The translations under genes and the position numbers were made by a program. A stretch of DNA of 64,000 nt from Callaeas wilsoni (taxonomy: Eukaryota; Chordata; Aves; Passeriformes; Callaeidae). Of this stretch, positions 39,201 to 51,048 are shown piece by piece. The stretch spans positions 32,751 through 96,750 of the forward strand of contig VWPU01006147.1 in assembly GCA_013398955.1 (NCBI GenBank), in the 5' to 3' direction. Below the pieces are notes generated by a model. It did not search any database, was not told the origin of the DNA, and was given only the letters and a program-made list of their open reading frames with translations. The first letter of the stretch is position 1. Every line of letters begins with the position of its first letter.

Positions 39201-41098
39201 TTGGAAATACTGCAATCCTCACCAACAGCACTTTTCATGAAATGTCTGGAATTTACTTGGAAGTTTAATTTCAAGCAGAACCACAAATGGATTTGGCAAG
39301 CCACTGTGAGACTCGCTGATAGTGTGACACATAGGTTTTACAGGGTTATTGCTCAGAAAATCTGAAATCTTAGTAACTGTTGATATCTCTTGTGTCTTTT
39401 CAGACATTTTAAAGCTGAAAAGAGTGGTTTCATTTGCAGCAATACCCACATTCATAGGGAGGGAGACACTTCCTAACACAGATCAGTGAGCAGAAGGCCT
39501 TATTTAGAGCCTCAACATCTCTGTATGAGATGGATGGGACCCCTCTGCAGTGAGCAAATGAGTGTCAAAAGCAGACGTGTCACTAACTTGTTACTATGAC
39601 TTACAAGATGAAAATAGATGTTTAAATGCTGTGAAGTGATAAAATGTCAAAAAGGGAGGGAGAATGAATGGCCTAAAATGGCAGGCTCATTTGAGTGATC
39701 CAGTCCCAGAAAGTTCAGTCATGCTGTCCTGACAATACAAAATCCCTGCTAGTTTCTCCCTTTGATCATATGCTTTTGGTACTTGCCAACAGATATGTAT
39801 ATTTAGTAACTCCTTGAAAGATTTACATCTATTACGTTGACACAGAATACAAATGAGGCATTTTAAGCGTCATTTTATGGTTATGTTGCCACATCTGTTT
39901 GAATTCCTGTTTTACCATACCCATCCTTCAGTCTTCTTCAACTTGTCTTTACTTTGAGGTCCTTCTCTTCCCAAAGCCTGTTTTATACCAGCCAGAAGCT
40001 CATGACTATTTTTCTACTTTCTTCTGTTGAATATGGCCACAGCAGCTCTGCCACTTGCCATACATTCCAATAAGTTGAGATACTGTTCCTGTAACATAAC
40101 AGAGGAACAGCGCAGACACAGTTTTTTCACATAATGTGAGATTAATCAATCATTTTTAAATACCAACAGGCATCAAGTACAAAAGTACTCGAAATCCAGT
40201 GTATATAAAGTACTTTCTTAGAAGGTATACTTCATCATACACCTTTGCCATGATATAACTAACACTAATTTTGCCCTTGCACTTCACATGCCTTGGTTTG
40301 TGCACATTGCTAAGATGTGTAGGCTGCTAAAATTCTTCATCCCTCCCCATTCAAAAAAGACAAAAAATAGCCAAGTGAGAAACCATAAAAGCATCTGCCT
40401 ATATTTCTGTTAAGATTACATAGTAGTTAGAAATGGCGCTAAAAGGCCTGGTAAACCTCTGAAACTAAATATCTGACAGAATTACTAGTACATTGAGCAG
40501 GCATTGCCCAAGAATCAACTCCTCAGCAATTCCCACTTTCTCTCTTCTGATTTCTCCATCCTTCCCATTCCTGCCCTTCTCTTCTCTTTCCAAGCTCAGT
40601 TCTCCTATAAGGCCTTGAATGCAACTGGGTGGAAAGAAGAAGGTGTAAACACTAGTCCAGCACAGAACAGCAGATCAGGAGCAGTGTTTTCTGTCTTCCT
40701 AGAGATATCTGTTCTCCACAGAGCACTGCTGGTTCCAGCTGCCCACTCCCATGACTAATGCTCTGAGCATAGGCCCAACATCCAAAAACTAAGCACCATC
40801 AACAACCCCCTCACGAGCACTATCCAGGGCACCAATGGACACCCATATTCACCATCAACTTCTCCACAGCCTGTCTAGAGAACCAATAAGAAAGGTCTCA
40901 TATTTTGCTTTTCAGTACATAAATGTCACCAAATCCATCTGACTCCTCTTCGCCTACAACTTCGCATTTGGTAACAAACTCATTCCCTGGCCTGTGAACA
41001 CAGCTAGAGATCTCAAGCTCTCTGAAAAATTTGCCCATCTCATTATGCCACAAAGAAGAGGTTATTAATAACTACTAATAATATGAATATTAATAATT
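36256..41098. other. Non-coding sequence
   Basis: No gene or known repeat. At 38.13-38.22 kb two rough copies of an A-rich segment containing ATACACACTC and CAGAAAG lie about 36-40 bp apart; this is a weak, short duplication. Open frames are short on both strands. 41.06-41.10 kb is almost pure A/T. Confidence 0.55.
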
Positions 41099-41251
41099 CT
41101 AAAGATCATCTACTTCAGTGACATTGATGCCATCTTCCTCATCTGAACTGTGAACTTGAGCTTCTTCTTTCACCACAAACTTAGTAAATATTAGCTTTCC
41201 ATCAGATTGTGTCTGGGAAACTCCTGGCACCCCCACTAATTTCCTCGTGAC
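41099..41251 (-). CDS. Candidate terminal coding exon with acidic C-terminus (unassigned)
   Basis: A minus-strand frame of 50 codons ends in TAG (41101-41099). It carries SQTQSDGKLIFTKFVVKEE followed by an acidic tail AQVHSSDEEDGINVTEVDDL. The purine-rich codons and the acidic, hydrophilic end look like the real C-terminus of a protein. A possible splice acceptor (ACTAAG) lies just upstream at 41254-41252 with a weak pyrimidine tract; the frame in fact stays open further, through 41.3 kb, without an ATG. I do not recognise the family, and no upstream exon could be identified on the minus strand to the right. The opposite strand also has a short open reading of the same bases, so this may be chance. 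It is listed as a candidate only. Confidence 0.22.
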   Translation of the reverse strand, partial: VTRKLVGVPGVSQTQSDGKLIFTKFVVKEEAQVHSSDEEDGINVTEVDDL

Positions 41252-41259
41252 CTTAGTCA

Positions 41260-44200
41260 ATATAAGCAATAATATGTTATAAACTGAAGCATGTAAAAAA
41301 ACCCAGCTGCCATTTAAAACATGTAAACATGACTGTAATACATAACCAGCCTCTCAAAAGGGTTAGTTATTGGTTTCAGCAATCTAAAGAGTAGCGTTAA
41401 CCAATTAAAACAATTTTCCAGGGACATAGGTCACATTTTTAAGCAAGCCACTCACTACCATAGATGAATTCACATCATGCAGAAAGGAATCCCAAGGTGC
41501 TCATGGATCCATATATTGCTGTGTCTTCCCTCACCTCCTGCAAACACCTTTCAGCCCTTTCAGTGAAATCTGTCGGTGTCATTTATGTGAACATGAAGGA
41601 CATCTAGTGGAGTCTTGCCTGCTCCCAGCAGAATGCAGTTTTAGCCTCTGCTCCCCGATTTCTTATCCTTGCTCCTGAAAACCAGCACATGCTTCTGTTC
41701 TCTGAGGACAGGCAGGGAAGTGCAAAACGGTACAGATTTCTCTGTTGCTGTTGTCAGCAGAGACGTGCAGGTCCTCTCTGGCCCGCTGCACTCCCTTTGC
41801 AGAGCATGGCATCTTCTGCCCTTTGTCAGTCTCCTGAACTGTGTTACCTCCTCTCCACTCTATCTCCCAGCACCAAGAAGCCTGGAACAGTCAATATCGC
41901 AATCTGCACAAGATACTTAGTGAGTGATATTGTGCATTTAACCTATTCTGAGCTACCAGGGATTACAGCCAGGTAGACTTGTGCTCTCTGAACTCATCTA
42001 CACTGTAACACTTTAGGAGTGTAATTCCTGGGCAAAACCGTCTTAATTTTATCCTAGCTCAACACCTTAGCACAGAGATTACAGAGGGGCTAAACTTTCC
42101 ACAAAAAACAACAGAAGGTTTTGTAGCTAGGGAATCAAACTCGTATATATGGCTAAGCACAATTAAGACTGCTGTGGAAAAAAACCCAAAGGCTTATTCA
42201 GATTGCCTTGTAAAAGCTTAAACATAAATATTTAATTCAGAATATTTTCTAAATTCACTTTCAAAACCTATCACTCACAGTATTTCAAAGGCTGAGGCAC
42301 AGAGGTGTTTTATCTCTAAAAGAACAAGTAAACAAATGCAAGTTTCCCCCTGTTCATTTAGCTGAATATGTCAAAGCAAGAAGCTGCTAAAAAATTAGGA
42401 AATATATAAAAAACAACCATTCCAATAAGTGGGTATTTCTCATGGTAGAGATACAAACTGAAAAGGAGGAAGGGCATTCTGTGTGTTGTTTCTATTGCAG
42501 TAAAAGCTGAGTTTTGTGCTGGAGTTAATGTCTCCTTCCCACAGGGCATCTCTGGTTGCCTGACTGCTACAGTAGGTGCCCTTCAGGGACTGGTGGGACA
42601 CACTTGCCCTGCAGAACCTGTTTTCCAAAGGCTTCCCCACCGAGCCCCATCTTTCTTTCCCAGCCCCTAGACAGAAGCCAGGTCCATGGTCAAATTGTGA
42701 GCACTTTCCCTCTGTTATCTTCATTGATGCCAACCCTATAGCAAGCCAAGGCAGCTGAGCCCAGTAAAACCAGGCACAAAAGCATTAAGGAGCTCCTTGT
42801 CTCAGAACCCAGTGTTGACTGCAATGGGTATTATGATTCATTTTCTTAATCCCTCTGTACATCCATGTAAGAGTTTTGGATGGCCAAACTGCTGGTCCTT
42901 CCTCTGCTGAGTGGACACAACCTCATCCCCATGGCCCCATGGGGTGAGCACTTGACATGTGCACAGCTTTGCTCGCTGAGCCTGGCACCCAAGTGCTCCA
43001 CAAAGAAGTGACTCGCATCATGCTGAGAAGAGGCACAGTTTCCATTCTCAGCTACAAATATTTTTAGCTGCTCTAACAAACAGAACAACTTGTCAAGATG
43101 ACCCAGGAAGTATTTGAAGAAGGAAACACAATTAGAATTTATTGTGCCAGAGACACACAATAAGGATGTCAAGACTCTAGTACAAGAAGCATCCTGTGCT
43201 GGAGCTGGGATGTGTGGATGTCTCCTGGCCCAGGCACTGGATAACCTCAAGTCCAACACTTACATGTACTCACTTACCCTCTCCAGAGGACATTTCATTC
43301 ATCTTGTGCATGAAATCAGCATATTTGTGATGTCTAGGAAAGATAGAAAGGGGACATTCAGAATCCACTACATCAATGATGGAAACACTACCAACAATGT
43401 ACTAAATTTTTAACGGTTTTTGAAACAGACTTTCTAGGTTTTTTATAATGTGGTAGTTTTATTTTTTCAGAGACCAAGATTTGTTATGTTCAAATTTTCT
43501 CTCTTCCTCACATGGGAGCAGGATTCAGTCCAAACAATTCCTCAGCAGAGCTGACCAATACAATTTTGGCTGTCCATCAGCTACTAATGCTGTCCTACTT
43601 CCCTCCCTTTCAAATTTGAGGAAAATCCACATTCGATTTTCTTAGTAAATGAAAAGTTCATCTATCTCACTTGAATGCCAACACAAGTGTTGCAAATTGG
43701 TGGGATTAGAAACCTTTTATGAATTAATCATTGTGCACTGCATTGGTAGAAACCTTAAAATTGCATATTAAGTAATGGCTCCGGGAGTTACCAAACACTT
43801 CACAGAATTCTCTCAGACTGAAATTTTTCCTCAGCTTCCACAGCATCCTGACTAGGTCTATGCCCTTTCTGTCACTGCCCTTACAGCTTAGCTTTCCACA
43901 CCAATCTGGAACAAGTACTGCTGCTCAGAGCAAATGTCCCCAAGCAGCACAAGAAGGATGTCACATGGCAGTTTGTGAGGAGCCTTTCTGCTGTTTGCAG
44001 CCCAGGGGAAGCAGACTGAAAGGGTTTATAGCTGTTGTAAAAATAGCATTCAAGTAGAAACACTAGAGGTGCAGTGAATGCAGATTGAGAAATGCTCCTG
44101 GGAATTTGCACTATGGTGTCTAAATTTTCAAAACAAGCAGCAAAGTCTGAGTTCTTTGATTTCTCATTGGTCTGGTGGAGACAAACAGAGAAGCTGGAGT

Positions 44201-44562
44201 GAGGGGTTAAGGTTGCTTCACATTTCTGAAAGTTGAACAGACCTGTCTCAGCCTCAGAACTGAGAATCCAAGAATGCCAGGTTCACTGGAGATTTTGAGA
44301 ATGCAAATGGATGTGGGTACACAGATGTGGTGAATTGTGCTTCCAGTGAGCTAACAGCCTTGGATATAAACACTGATCCAGAGTAACCATCAAATCTTAC
44401 ATGAATAGCAGGAGCAAACTACATAAACACCGTGAGCCAGTCCTGTACCCATACATGTAGGAACTCTTTTGCCTTCTAAAAATGCCCTTTCCTCTATGCT
44501 GTGCTTCCTCTAGACTTTACAGTTTTTCTACTTCGCAGCTAGAGAAGTCATGAAAGGGTTAA
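41260..44562. other. Non-coding sequence
   Basis: No recognised gene or repeat. Open frames near 41.7-41.98, 42.36-42.76 and 42.85-43.26 kb overlap on both strands and have no domain. If the 41.1 kb patch is a true last exon, its upstream exons should lie here or further right, but I found none with convincing borders. Confidence 0.5.
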
Positions 44563-45078
44563 AATCACTGTACTTGGACTTGCTTTGCTATAAGGGGGCT
44601 AGAATAAAATACACTGTAACCAATGTAGGAGCTATCTGAATAACTTGGCAAGAGATAGGGAATGAAGCTCGCAGAAAAGAAGGACAAAGCTTGCTGAAAT
44701 CAGTAGAGAAGCTGCTGGAACAGCTAACGAGAGACTGCGCATGCTTAGGGCAGAAAGGTGAAAAGCGCAAAGCAAGGAAGAAGATGCAGCCTTCATCAAA
44801 AGGACCACGAGCACGACCACCAGGGAGCACTGCGCCTGCTCTCCGCCTATGCAAGTGATAATCGTAAGTTCTAAGAAATAGTTTGCATAGCCACACCTTT
44901 TCTAGGTAAAACAATGAATATGCATAAATTGCAACCATATATTTTAAATTTCTGTAAGCATGGTGTGTATGTGTTAGGAGGAGCAATCCCCCACGCACCC
45001 ACAGTGCTGAATAAAGCAAATACTCGCTTCTTGGACTTTGTCTTGGAAGCGTCACTTGGCTCGTTTGGGGCAAATCAG
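44563..45078 (+). mobile_element. Solo LTR with near-perfect 6-bp target duplication (ERVK-like)
   Basis: The LTR is 44569-45072 (504 bp), with ends TGTACTTGG...TTTGGGGCA. The flanks are AATCAC (44563-44568) and AATCAG (45073-45078), a 6-bp duplication with one mismatch; six bases is typical of ERVK-type (class II) integrations. An AATAAA poly(A) signal at 45010-45015 is followed by about 57 nt to the end, a normal R/U5 length in the plus orientation. An AT-rich TATA-like stretch lies at 44937-44948. The middle contains several CpGs, unlike the flanks. No internal viral sequence adjoins it, so it is a solo LTR. The long minus-strand open frame (44588-45091) runs across it and is not a gene. 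Boundaries are good but rest on an imperfect duplication. Confidence 0.7.
45010..45015 (+). terminator. AATAAA poly(A) signal of the LTR
   Basis: Canonical hexamer in CTGAATAAAGCAAATAC, about 57 nt before the inferred LTR end. It fixes the orientation of the 44.6-45.1 kb LTR as plus. Confidence 0.65.
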
Positions 45079-48000
45079 TCACTAATAGCAATAATAAAAG
45101 TCACGCAGAATACATTTAACAGCAAGGTACCATATCCTGTGGAAATTATTGCTTTGTATTAATATTTATTGTTTACCAACTGTATAATAGGAAGGTTAAA
45201 TGGTCTACTTGAGTCATTTTGTAGGATGAATTTATACTTGCAATGTTTAATAAAACATTTGCCAATAGCTATCAGAATAATATATATGCATTTTTAGATT
45301 AGCTCATGGGCCAGTCTGTAGAGGAATGTATCCTGTGTTGTAGTGGTGTGTTTCAGTCAGTGCTGTCATGCCATTCTCTCTCATGCAGACACACTCTCTC
45401 CAGCTTAACTGCAGCAGAACTCAGTGGTCAGGATGCTCTGCAGGAGGAGTTACATTAGAAAAGTGAGTGGTTTAAAAGTCACACCTTGTCTTATGTTAGT
45501 ACAACTTTCCAGGGCCCAGATCTGTAATGCTGCTTCACAGAAATTTTACAGACATGCTTCTACATACACTCATACACATTGCTCTGAATTTATACAGAGC
45601 AACCTGCATTATTGTTACAGAGCAGCAACGCTCTGGCCAGGAAAATTTAGGTTACTACATGTGAAAAAGAGTCCTACTGTTTATCCAAAACCAAGGATCA
45701 CATCTGTGCTGACTGGCAGTTAGGCAGAGCCATCTGTCATTTTGGGGTATCCTAATGGGATTTGGGATCAGAAGATGAGGTTCTATAACTAGGTAAAGAT
45801 CAAGGGACAAGAATGCCTTGAGTCCTCGATTACCCATAACTTCCCATTGTGGTGCCTTCAGAAGTCTGTTCTGGGAACCATGTAAAGTGCAATTCATTGA
45901 TGTTTATGGTTCACATTTGCTGTTCCTGGAAGAATAGCTTGTAAAATTATTCGCTGTAGAAAAGGGGGAAAGCTGAGAAAAGGGGGAAAAAACACTTGAA
46001 ATAGTGGAATTTTGATTTTATTTCTTGATACTTCTGACTTTGGCACAAATCCAATTTAACAACACTACCTTCAAAATGCCCTTGATTTCCAGGTGATCAT
46101 TCTGTATTTACACCCTTTATCGGGGTTATTTTATATTCTGTGTACAGTCTATAGACAGAATTCTAGAGAGCTCTGTTTCTGAAACCTTTTATCTTTTTAA
46201 ATCCTAAGTGCCCTCTATATTGGTAGACATTTTATGATTTGGAATTGGATATTTTGTGAAATCAAATAAATAAACAAATATATCACCAGTGAGAATGTAC
46301 AATTTTGGTGAAAAAAGGTGGATAATTTCCCACCCATTATTCAACAATAATCCAAAATTGATTATTCCAATTAGAATTGTCATTCTGTGGCCAAAGCACT
46401 GCACTGACACAGATAGCGATGTGTACAAATTAGAGCTACAAAGTATCTTCCCTGCCCAGAGAAAAGCAGAGAAGTCCTCAGTAATATTAACAATGTATAA
46501 TACAATTTGGAGACAGGACAACTTGTATAAACTTGCCTAGGTGTTATGAAAAAAGCTCTTTTATGAAAGAATCCACATTTTTGAGTCTACAGATATAGAG
46601 ATGCTATTAAAGTTTTAAGGAAAAAACAATCCCCAAATTCCTGCAATGAGATGCCAAACCTAATATTGTTCCTGACAGGAGATACCAAGTCTTCAGGCCT
46701 AAAATGTTTTTAATATCTTCTGGTTTAGAATAATCTGTGAATCTGTTTCCACATAACTTTGTAACTGCCAGTCTAATGAAGACCACACTAGTAACAATGC
46801 CTTGAATTTTAATTTAAGAACTGTTGAAGTTCCCAGTAGATGGAAAACCACTGCTCCACTTGATTGTCACACGCTGTGAGGATAGACTGCTTGGGTATAT
46901 TTCACAACTGAGAAACAAAGTCAGAACATGTGGTTATGTACTTAATTTCCTCTGAATTATTTCTATAACAATTATAGTGTGGATAAATGGGGATTTACCC
47001 AGAAGTTTTCCACTCAGACCTTCGGTTAAATGCAGCTTTAAAGGGGCAACAGCTAACAAGTTCCTAACATAACCTTCCTACATACGATTTTTCCCTTGGC
47101 TGCAGGTTTGCTCCCTGCTTGAGCAGCTTTGTGCGGCTGCCCTTCCACCAGCCAGGCTCGCTGTTGTCTGGCTGTCCCCTCTGCACCACTGTCAGGGAGT
47201 GCTTTCACCCTCCCGCTCAAGCTCAACTCCACAGAGGGTCCCTCTGCTCAGCTGGCTCCTGAGGAGCTGTTCAGGTAACTGCTCAGCCACTCCCTTTGCC
47301 GAACGGTGCTCCCCAGGACAGCAGCTGTCAGGTCACTGTGTATGTGAAAAGGAGAGAGCTGGAATGTTCTGAGCATCCATGTCACAAACCTCATGCCAAC
47401 AGACTGCCCTTTTGGTGCTTGTGATGGCTCTTTTCCCAAGCTAAGCATCACAGGACACAAAAGTTGCCTGGAAACTGGACCAAACTTCAGGATGCTCAAG
47501 AGTATTGTTGCAGAGTGGCACTATCACAAGGATGTGATTTCCATATTATGTTAAAATAGCTCAGCTTTTCTGGCATGTAACTGGAACTTCCTGTGCATGT
47601 TTTTACTAAGAAATAATTTTTTTAAGGTATTCTCTTACCAAATTTTCAAGTAGCCAAAGGTCAAAAGTAAAAAAAAAAGGTAATAAATTGGAAAAAGTCC
47701 AGGGAATAAAGACCCTGATTTTTAATATTGCCTGTTAATTCCACATGGCTATATTAAAAAAAAAAATTAGCATAATAGTGAGAGGAGCTTCTTTCTTTTC
47801 AAGACCACACTGCAGGAACTGCACATCAATAGATACAAGTTAAATTGTTACATACAGCTGCTTGAACAACAGATCTCACCAAAAGAAATAACGGCCCTGG
47901 CTCTGTTAGAGAGGTGTCATGTGTGGGACCTGCTGCCTCTCAGTGTAGTGTGACTTGTGCCCTCCCCCTGCCCAACCGGGCAGGGCAGAGCAGAAACAGA

Positions 48001-50384
48001 GCCAGCCCCCCCTGCAGCAGCAGAAAGGGGAAAGGATATTCAGAATGGGATGCTGGGAGAACCCTGGCTTATCTGCAGGACTCAAGCAGCCTGCAGCCAC
48101 TACCAGAGAGAAAAGCAGTTTGTCAGCAAATAGTATTTTCTGCCTTTGAACCTGGAAGAGAATGTGAGTGACTTGTGAATGTTGCAAAGAAAGAGGAGCA
48201 TACATGTCCACTGAAGCTTTTCTTCAGGATTTAAATACTGCTTTATCCAAACTTAAGAAAGCTGCATTGTTCATGAAATATAACACTCTAACTTGGTCCA
48301 TTTTCAGAAGGTAAATCCTAAAAAGCTCAGTGTGGCACTTTTAAACAACTGCCTCCACAAATCTCCAGTATTTTGTGTTTCTAACCTTGCTTTTAAGTGC
48401 CTGCATGACTAATGAAGTGTGACATTGCTGAGATTTGCTAGCATTCTTTTCTGTAACATAAGTTCTAGCTGACAAAAATATGGCTAAATTTAGATACCTG
48501 CAGCAAACAAGAACCTTCAAAACAAAAGCAGGCTTAACGATTAAAATTGGCTATGACATGTTTGTGCTCAACATAGGCAAGTTCACATAACCCCTTGTCT
48601 GCTGTCCCACGTGCAGAGTCACAAGCTGGCCCGGAAAAGGAGTTTGCTGAGTACTGGCTATAAAAGCATTACTTAGTCTGAAATACTGCTGTTCCAGTAG
48701 GTTGTGCCAGTGTGGCAGGTGGAGCCTACTGGGTCTTTCAAATACAGATTCTAATTTTTTTTCAAATAAGTCATTGAGTAGGGAAAAACAGATGGAAAAA
48801 GACCTCCTCTGTAGGTAAAAAACTGGTGCTAAGAAACATTGCTCAAACAGCAGAGAAGTCTCATACCAGCATCTCAAAACTCTAAATGCATTCAGATACT
48901 ATATTGCATTTTCCCAGTTTTCTGTTGTCCATGTGTTCTTTAAATGGGTCAAATCCAGCTGAATCCTTGCTTGATTATCCTTATACATTTCCTCACATAT
49001 TCCTGAAAGATTCAAACCACAGTTCAATATTGATCAGTTACAGTCAAACTGGAGTCAACTGATGGCTTATCAGACAAATAGAAAAGATCTGCATTGGGAG
49101 TTACCTAGTTACACCCAGGAAAAAAAAAAAAAGAGAGAAATCTGAAATCCTGCAGCTGAGTTTCAAATGTCCAGTTTCTCCTTTTAGCTTCTATTTTCCT
49201 TTTTTTTTGCCAGACAACTACCTTAGAAGCCACAAGAGAATGATATATAAACACCACTGCCTTCTAATACTTCTGCTGGTAGAATTAGCCATGTTATTCA
49301 AATGTCAATTTACTGCAAAGATAAATTCTTTTAAATCAAAGTACCATTTGAAATTGAATTTTCAAGCCATTAAGTTTACGAGGCTAGTCCTGCCAGTATA
49401 TTGAATGTCTACTAGGTATTCTCATAACAAGGTCACTTTTTCTAGCTCAAACTTTGCACTAAAGCACCCTAAAAAAACCAGTCAGCTCATGCAACAGCAG
49501 AAATTAAAAGAAGCAGCCTAAATTATCCAGCTGCTGTGGAAGAGCTGCCTTCTTTTTCTTCACAGTAAAATTCAACCTTTATTTTCTGGAAAAAAAAGCC
49601 ACTCAAAAAATGTTAGAACCTCTCTGTAGGAACAGTGAATGAAAACTTACATATTATGTTTCCTATTTATTTTCTTTACAACTGTGTTCTTAGTCCTGGA
49701 GAGAATACTTCCTGCTCTAAGTACATATTTTGAATTCACTGTCAGATTTAAAAACAAACAAATGAAATACCCAAACAGAACAGTGCTTCCAGAAGCATTT
49801 GTAGCCTCTTGTCCTGGAAAAAGGCAGAGCTGCAGCTCTGTGGGAAACACCTGGCAGGTCTGATGGCTTTGTGCTCTCTGTATTCTAAATCTATGCACAC
49901 TCCAACCACCTCAATAACTACACAAAAGTCATCACTTTGAGGAAGTATTTTACTAAAAAACCATGACTTTCCTCATAATCATTTTTCTTCTAGCAGCTGT
50001 AGGACCTCTGACACCATTTCTGTGTTTAATCAAGACACCTCTGGAGGTTTCAGAAATCAGCAATACTTTAGGAAGGTAAAGAAAAAGAAAAAGCAAGCAG
50101 TGAAGTTAGGGTTGCTTCCCAGTACCCCATCTTCTTCCTCCTCCAGGGGAGTCAGGCACATTCTGCCATCAGCAGTCCCTCTGGAAGAAGACAGATCACA
50201 ATCACTCGCTGCTGGTTTTTGTCTGTCACTCACCACGAGCTCCCCAGCACTCAGTGCTCAGCTGAGCCCCCATGCCGTTTGCTGTCCCAGGGTAAGCGGG
50301 ACACAGCACTGCTGCCGTTCCTGCCATTAGCAGACAGCTCCTAACAGTAGTGCAAAGGCAGATGCTGCTTCCTGCCCTCTGTAT
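45079..50384. other. Non-coding sequence
   Basis: No recognised gene or repeat family. Short homopolymer runs occur at 49120-49132 (A) and 49200-49208 (T). 47.1-47.3 and 47.9-48.1 kb are locally GC-rich without a repeat I can name. Confidence 0.55.
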
Positions 50385-50442
50385 TGGGGTGTCTTAGGTT
50401 ACAATGTAAGATGTAACCAAAAGTATGTATTCTATTACCATC

Positions 50443-50630
50443 TGTTAAATCCAGGTGGGGCAGTGTTCTTTATTTTTTCCATGACCTATCCCTCATAACT
50501 CTCTCAGGGGGGGATATCTTCTGTTAATGGGCCAGCTGTTAAAACCAGGTGAGGCAGTGTTCTTTATCTTTTCCATAATCCATCCCTCATAACTCCCTCT
50601 GGGGGGATATCTTGTGTTAATGAGCCATCC
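50443..50630 (+). repeat. 94-bp tandem duplication in LTR U3
   Basis: The unit beginning TGTTAAATCCAGGTGGGG (50443) repeats at 50537 as TGTTAAAACCAGGTGAGG. Both units contain CAGTGTTCTTTAT, CCATCCCTCATAACT-like text, a G run and GATATCTT. The units differ at scattered positions. Duplicated U3 blocks often double enhancer sites. Confidence 0.85.
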
Positions 50631-50722
50631 AGCCTCACTGCATGACTCATAAAATTACATCATCCCATTGTGANATTGTGAGATGCTCCACCCAGGGGGA
50701 GGAACCAAGTGTTCCTACCTGA

Positions 50723-50729
50723 ATATAAT
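50723..50729 (+). promoter_or_regulatory. TATA-like box of the LTR
   Basis: ATATAAT lies about 265 nt before the poly(A) signal. This would imply a fairly long R region, or a start site further down. Plausible but unproven. Confidence 0.4.
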
Positions 50730-50987
50730 CTGAGGTTTGGAACACCACAAGGGGCCTTATCCACTGGATTCCCAGAGGACAAGAGCTCCATAACCACCAC
50801 TGGACCTTCAGAGGAAGATCAGATCCTTCTACAGGATCACTGCTTTAACAGAACCACATCTATCACTTCACGAGGACTGCAGCCACCATTTAATCAGACT
50901 GCTACCAACACCCTGACCAACACGGTGTCAGGTTGTGTTCTGACTCTGTCAGTGTTTCTGTATTATTGCATTTATTTTAATTTTCCT

Positions 50988-50993
50988 ATTAAA
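50988..50993 (+). terminator. ATTAAA poly(A) signal of the LTR
   Basis: The commonest natural variant of AATAAA, 50 nt before the LTR terminus. It supports plus orientation. Confidence 0.6.
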
Positions 50994-51048
50994 TTATATT
51001 TCTGGCTTGGGATCTCCCACTGGTTTGCTTTCAAACTAGTACATGGGG

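Larger units (their letters stand above)
50385..51048 (+). mobile_element. Solo LTR with perfect 5-bp target duplication (ERVL-like)
   Basis: The LTR is 50390-51043 (654 bp), beginning TGTCTTAGG and ending AACTAGTACA. It is bracketed by an exact 5-bp repeat TGGGG (50385-50389 and 51044-51048). Five bases points to an ERVL-type integrase. Plus orientation is supported by a TATA-like ATATAAT (50723-50729) and an ATTAAA poly(A) signal (50988-50993) that leaves 50 nt of R/U5. The U3 carries a 94-bp tandem duplication. One base is undetermined (N at 50674). No gag, pol or env is present, so the provirus has been lost by recombination. The open frame at 50709-51077 crosses the LTR end and is not a gene. 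Confidence 0.9.

Noticed and set aside
44588..45091. 167-codon minus-strand open frame
   Set aside because: It covers the antisense of a well-bounded LTR and runs past its end; no retroviral or host domain is seen.
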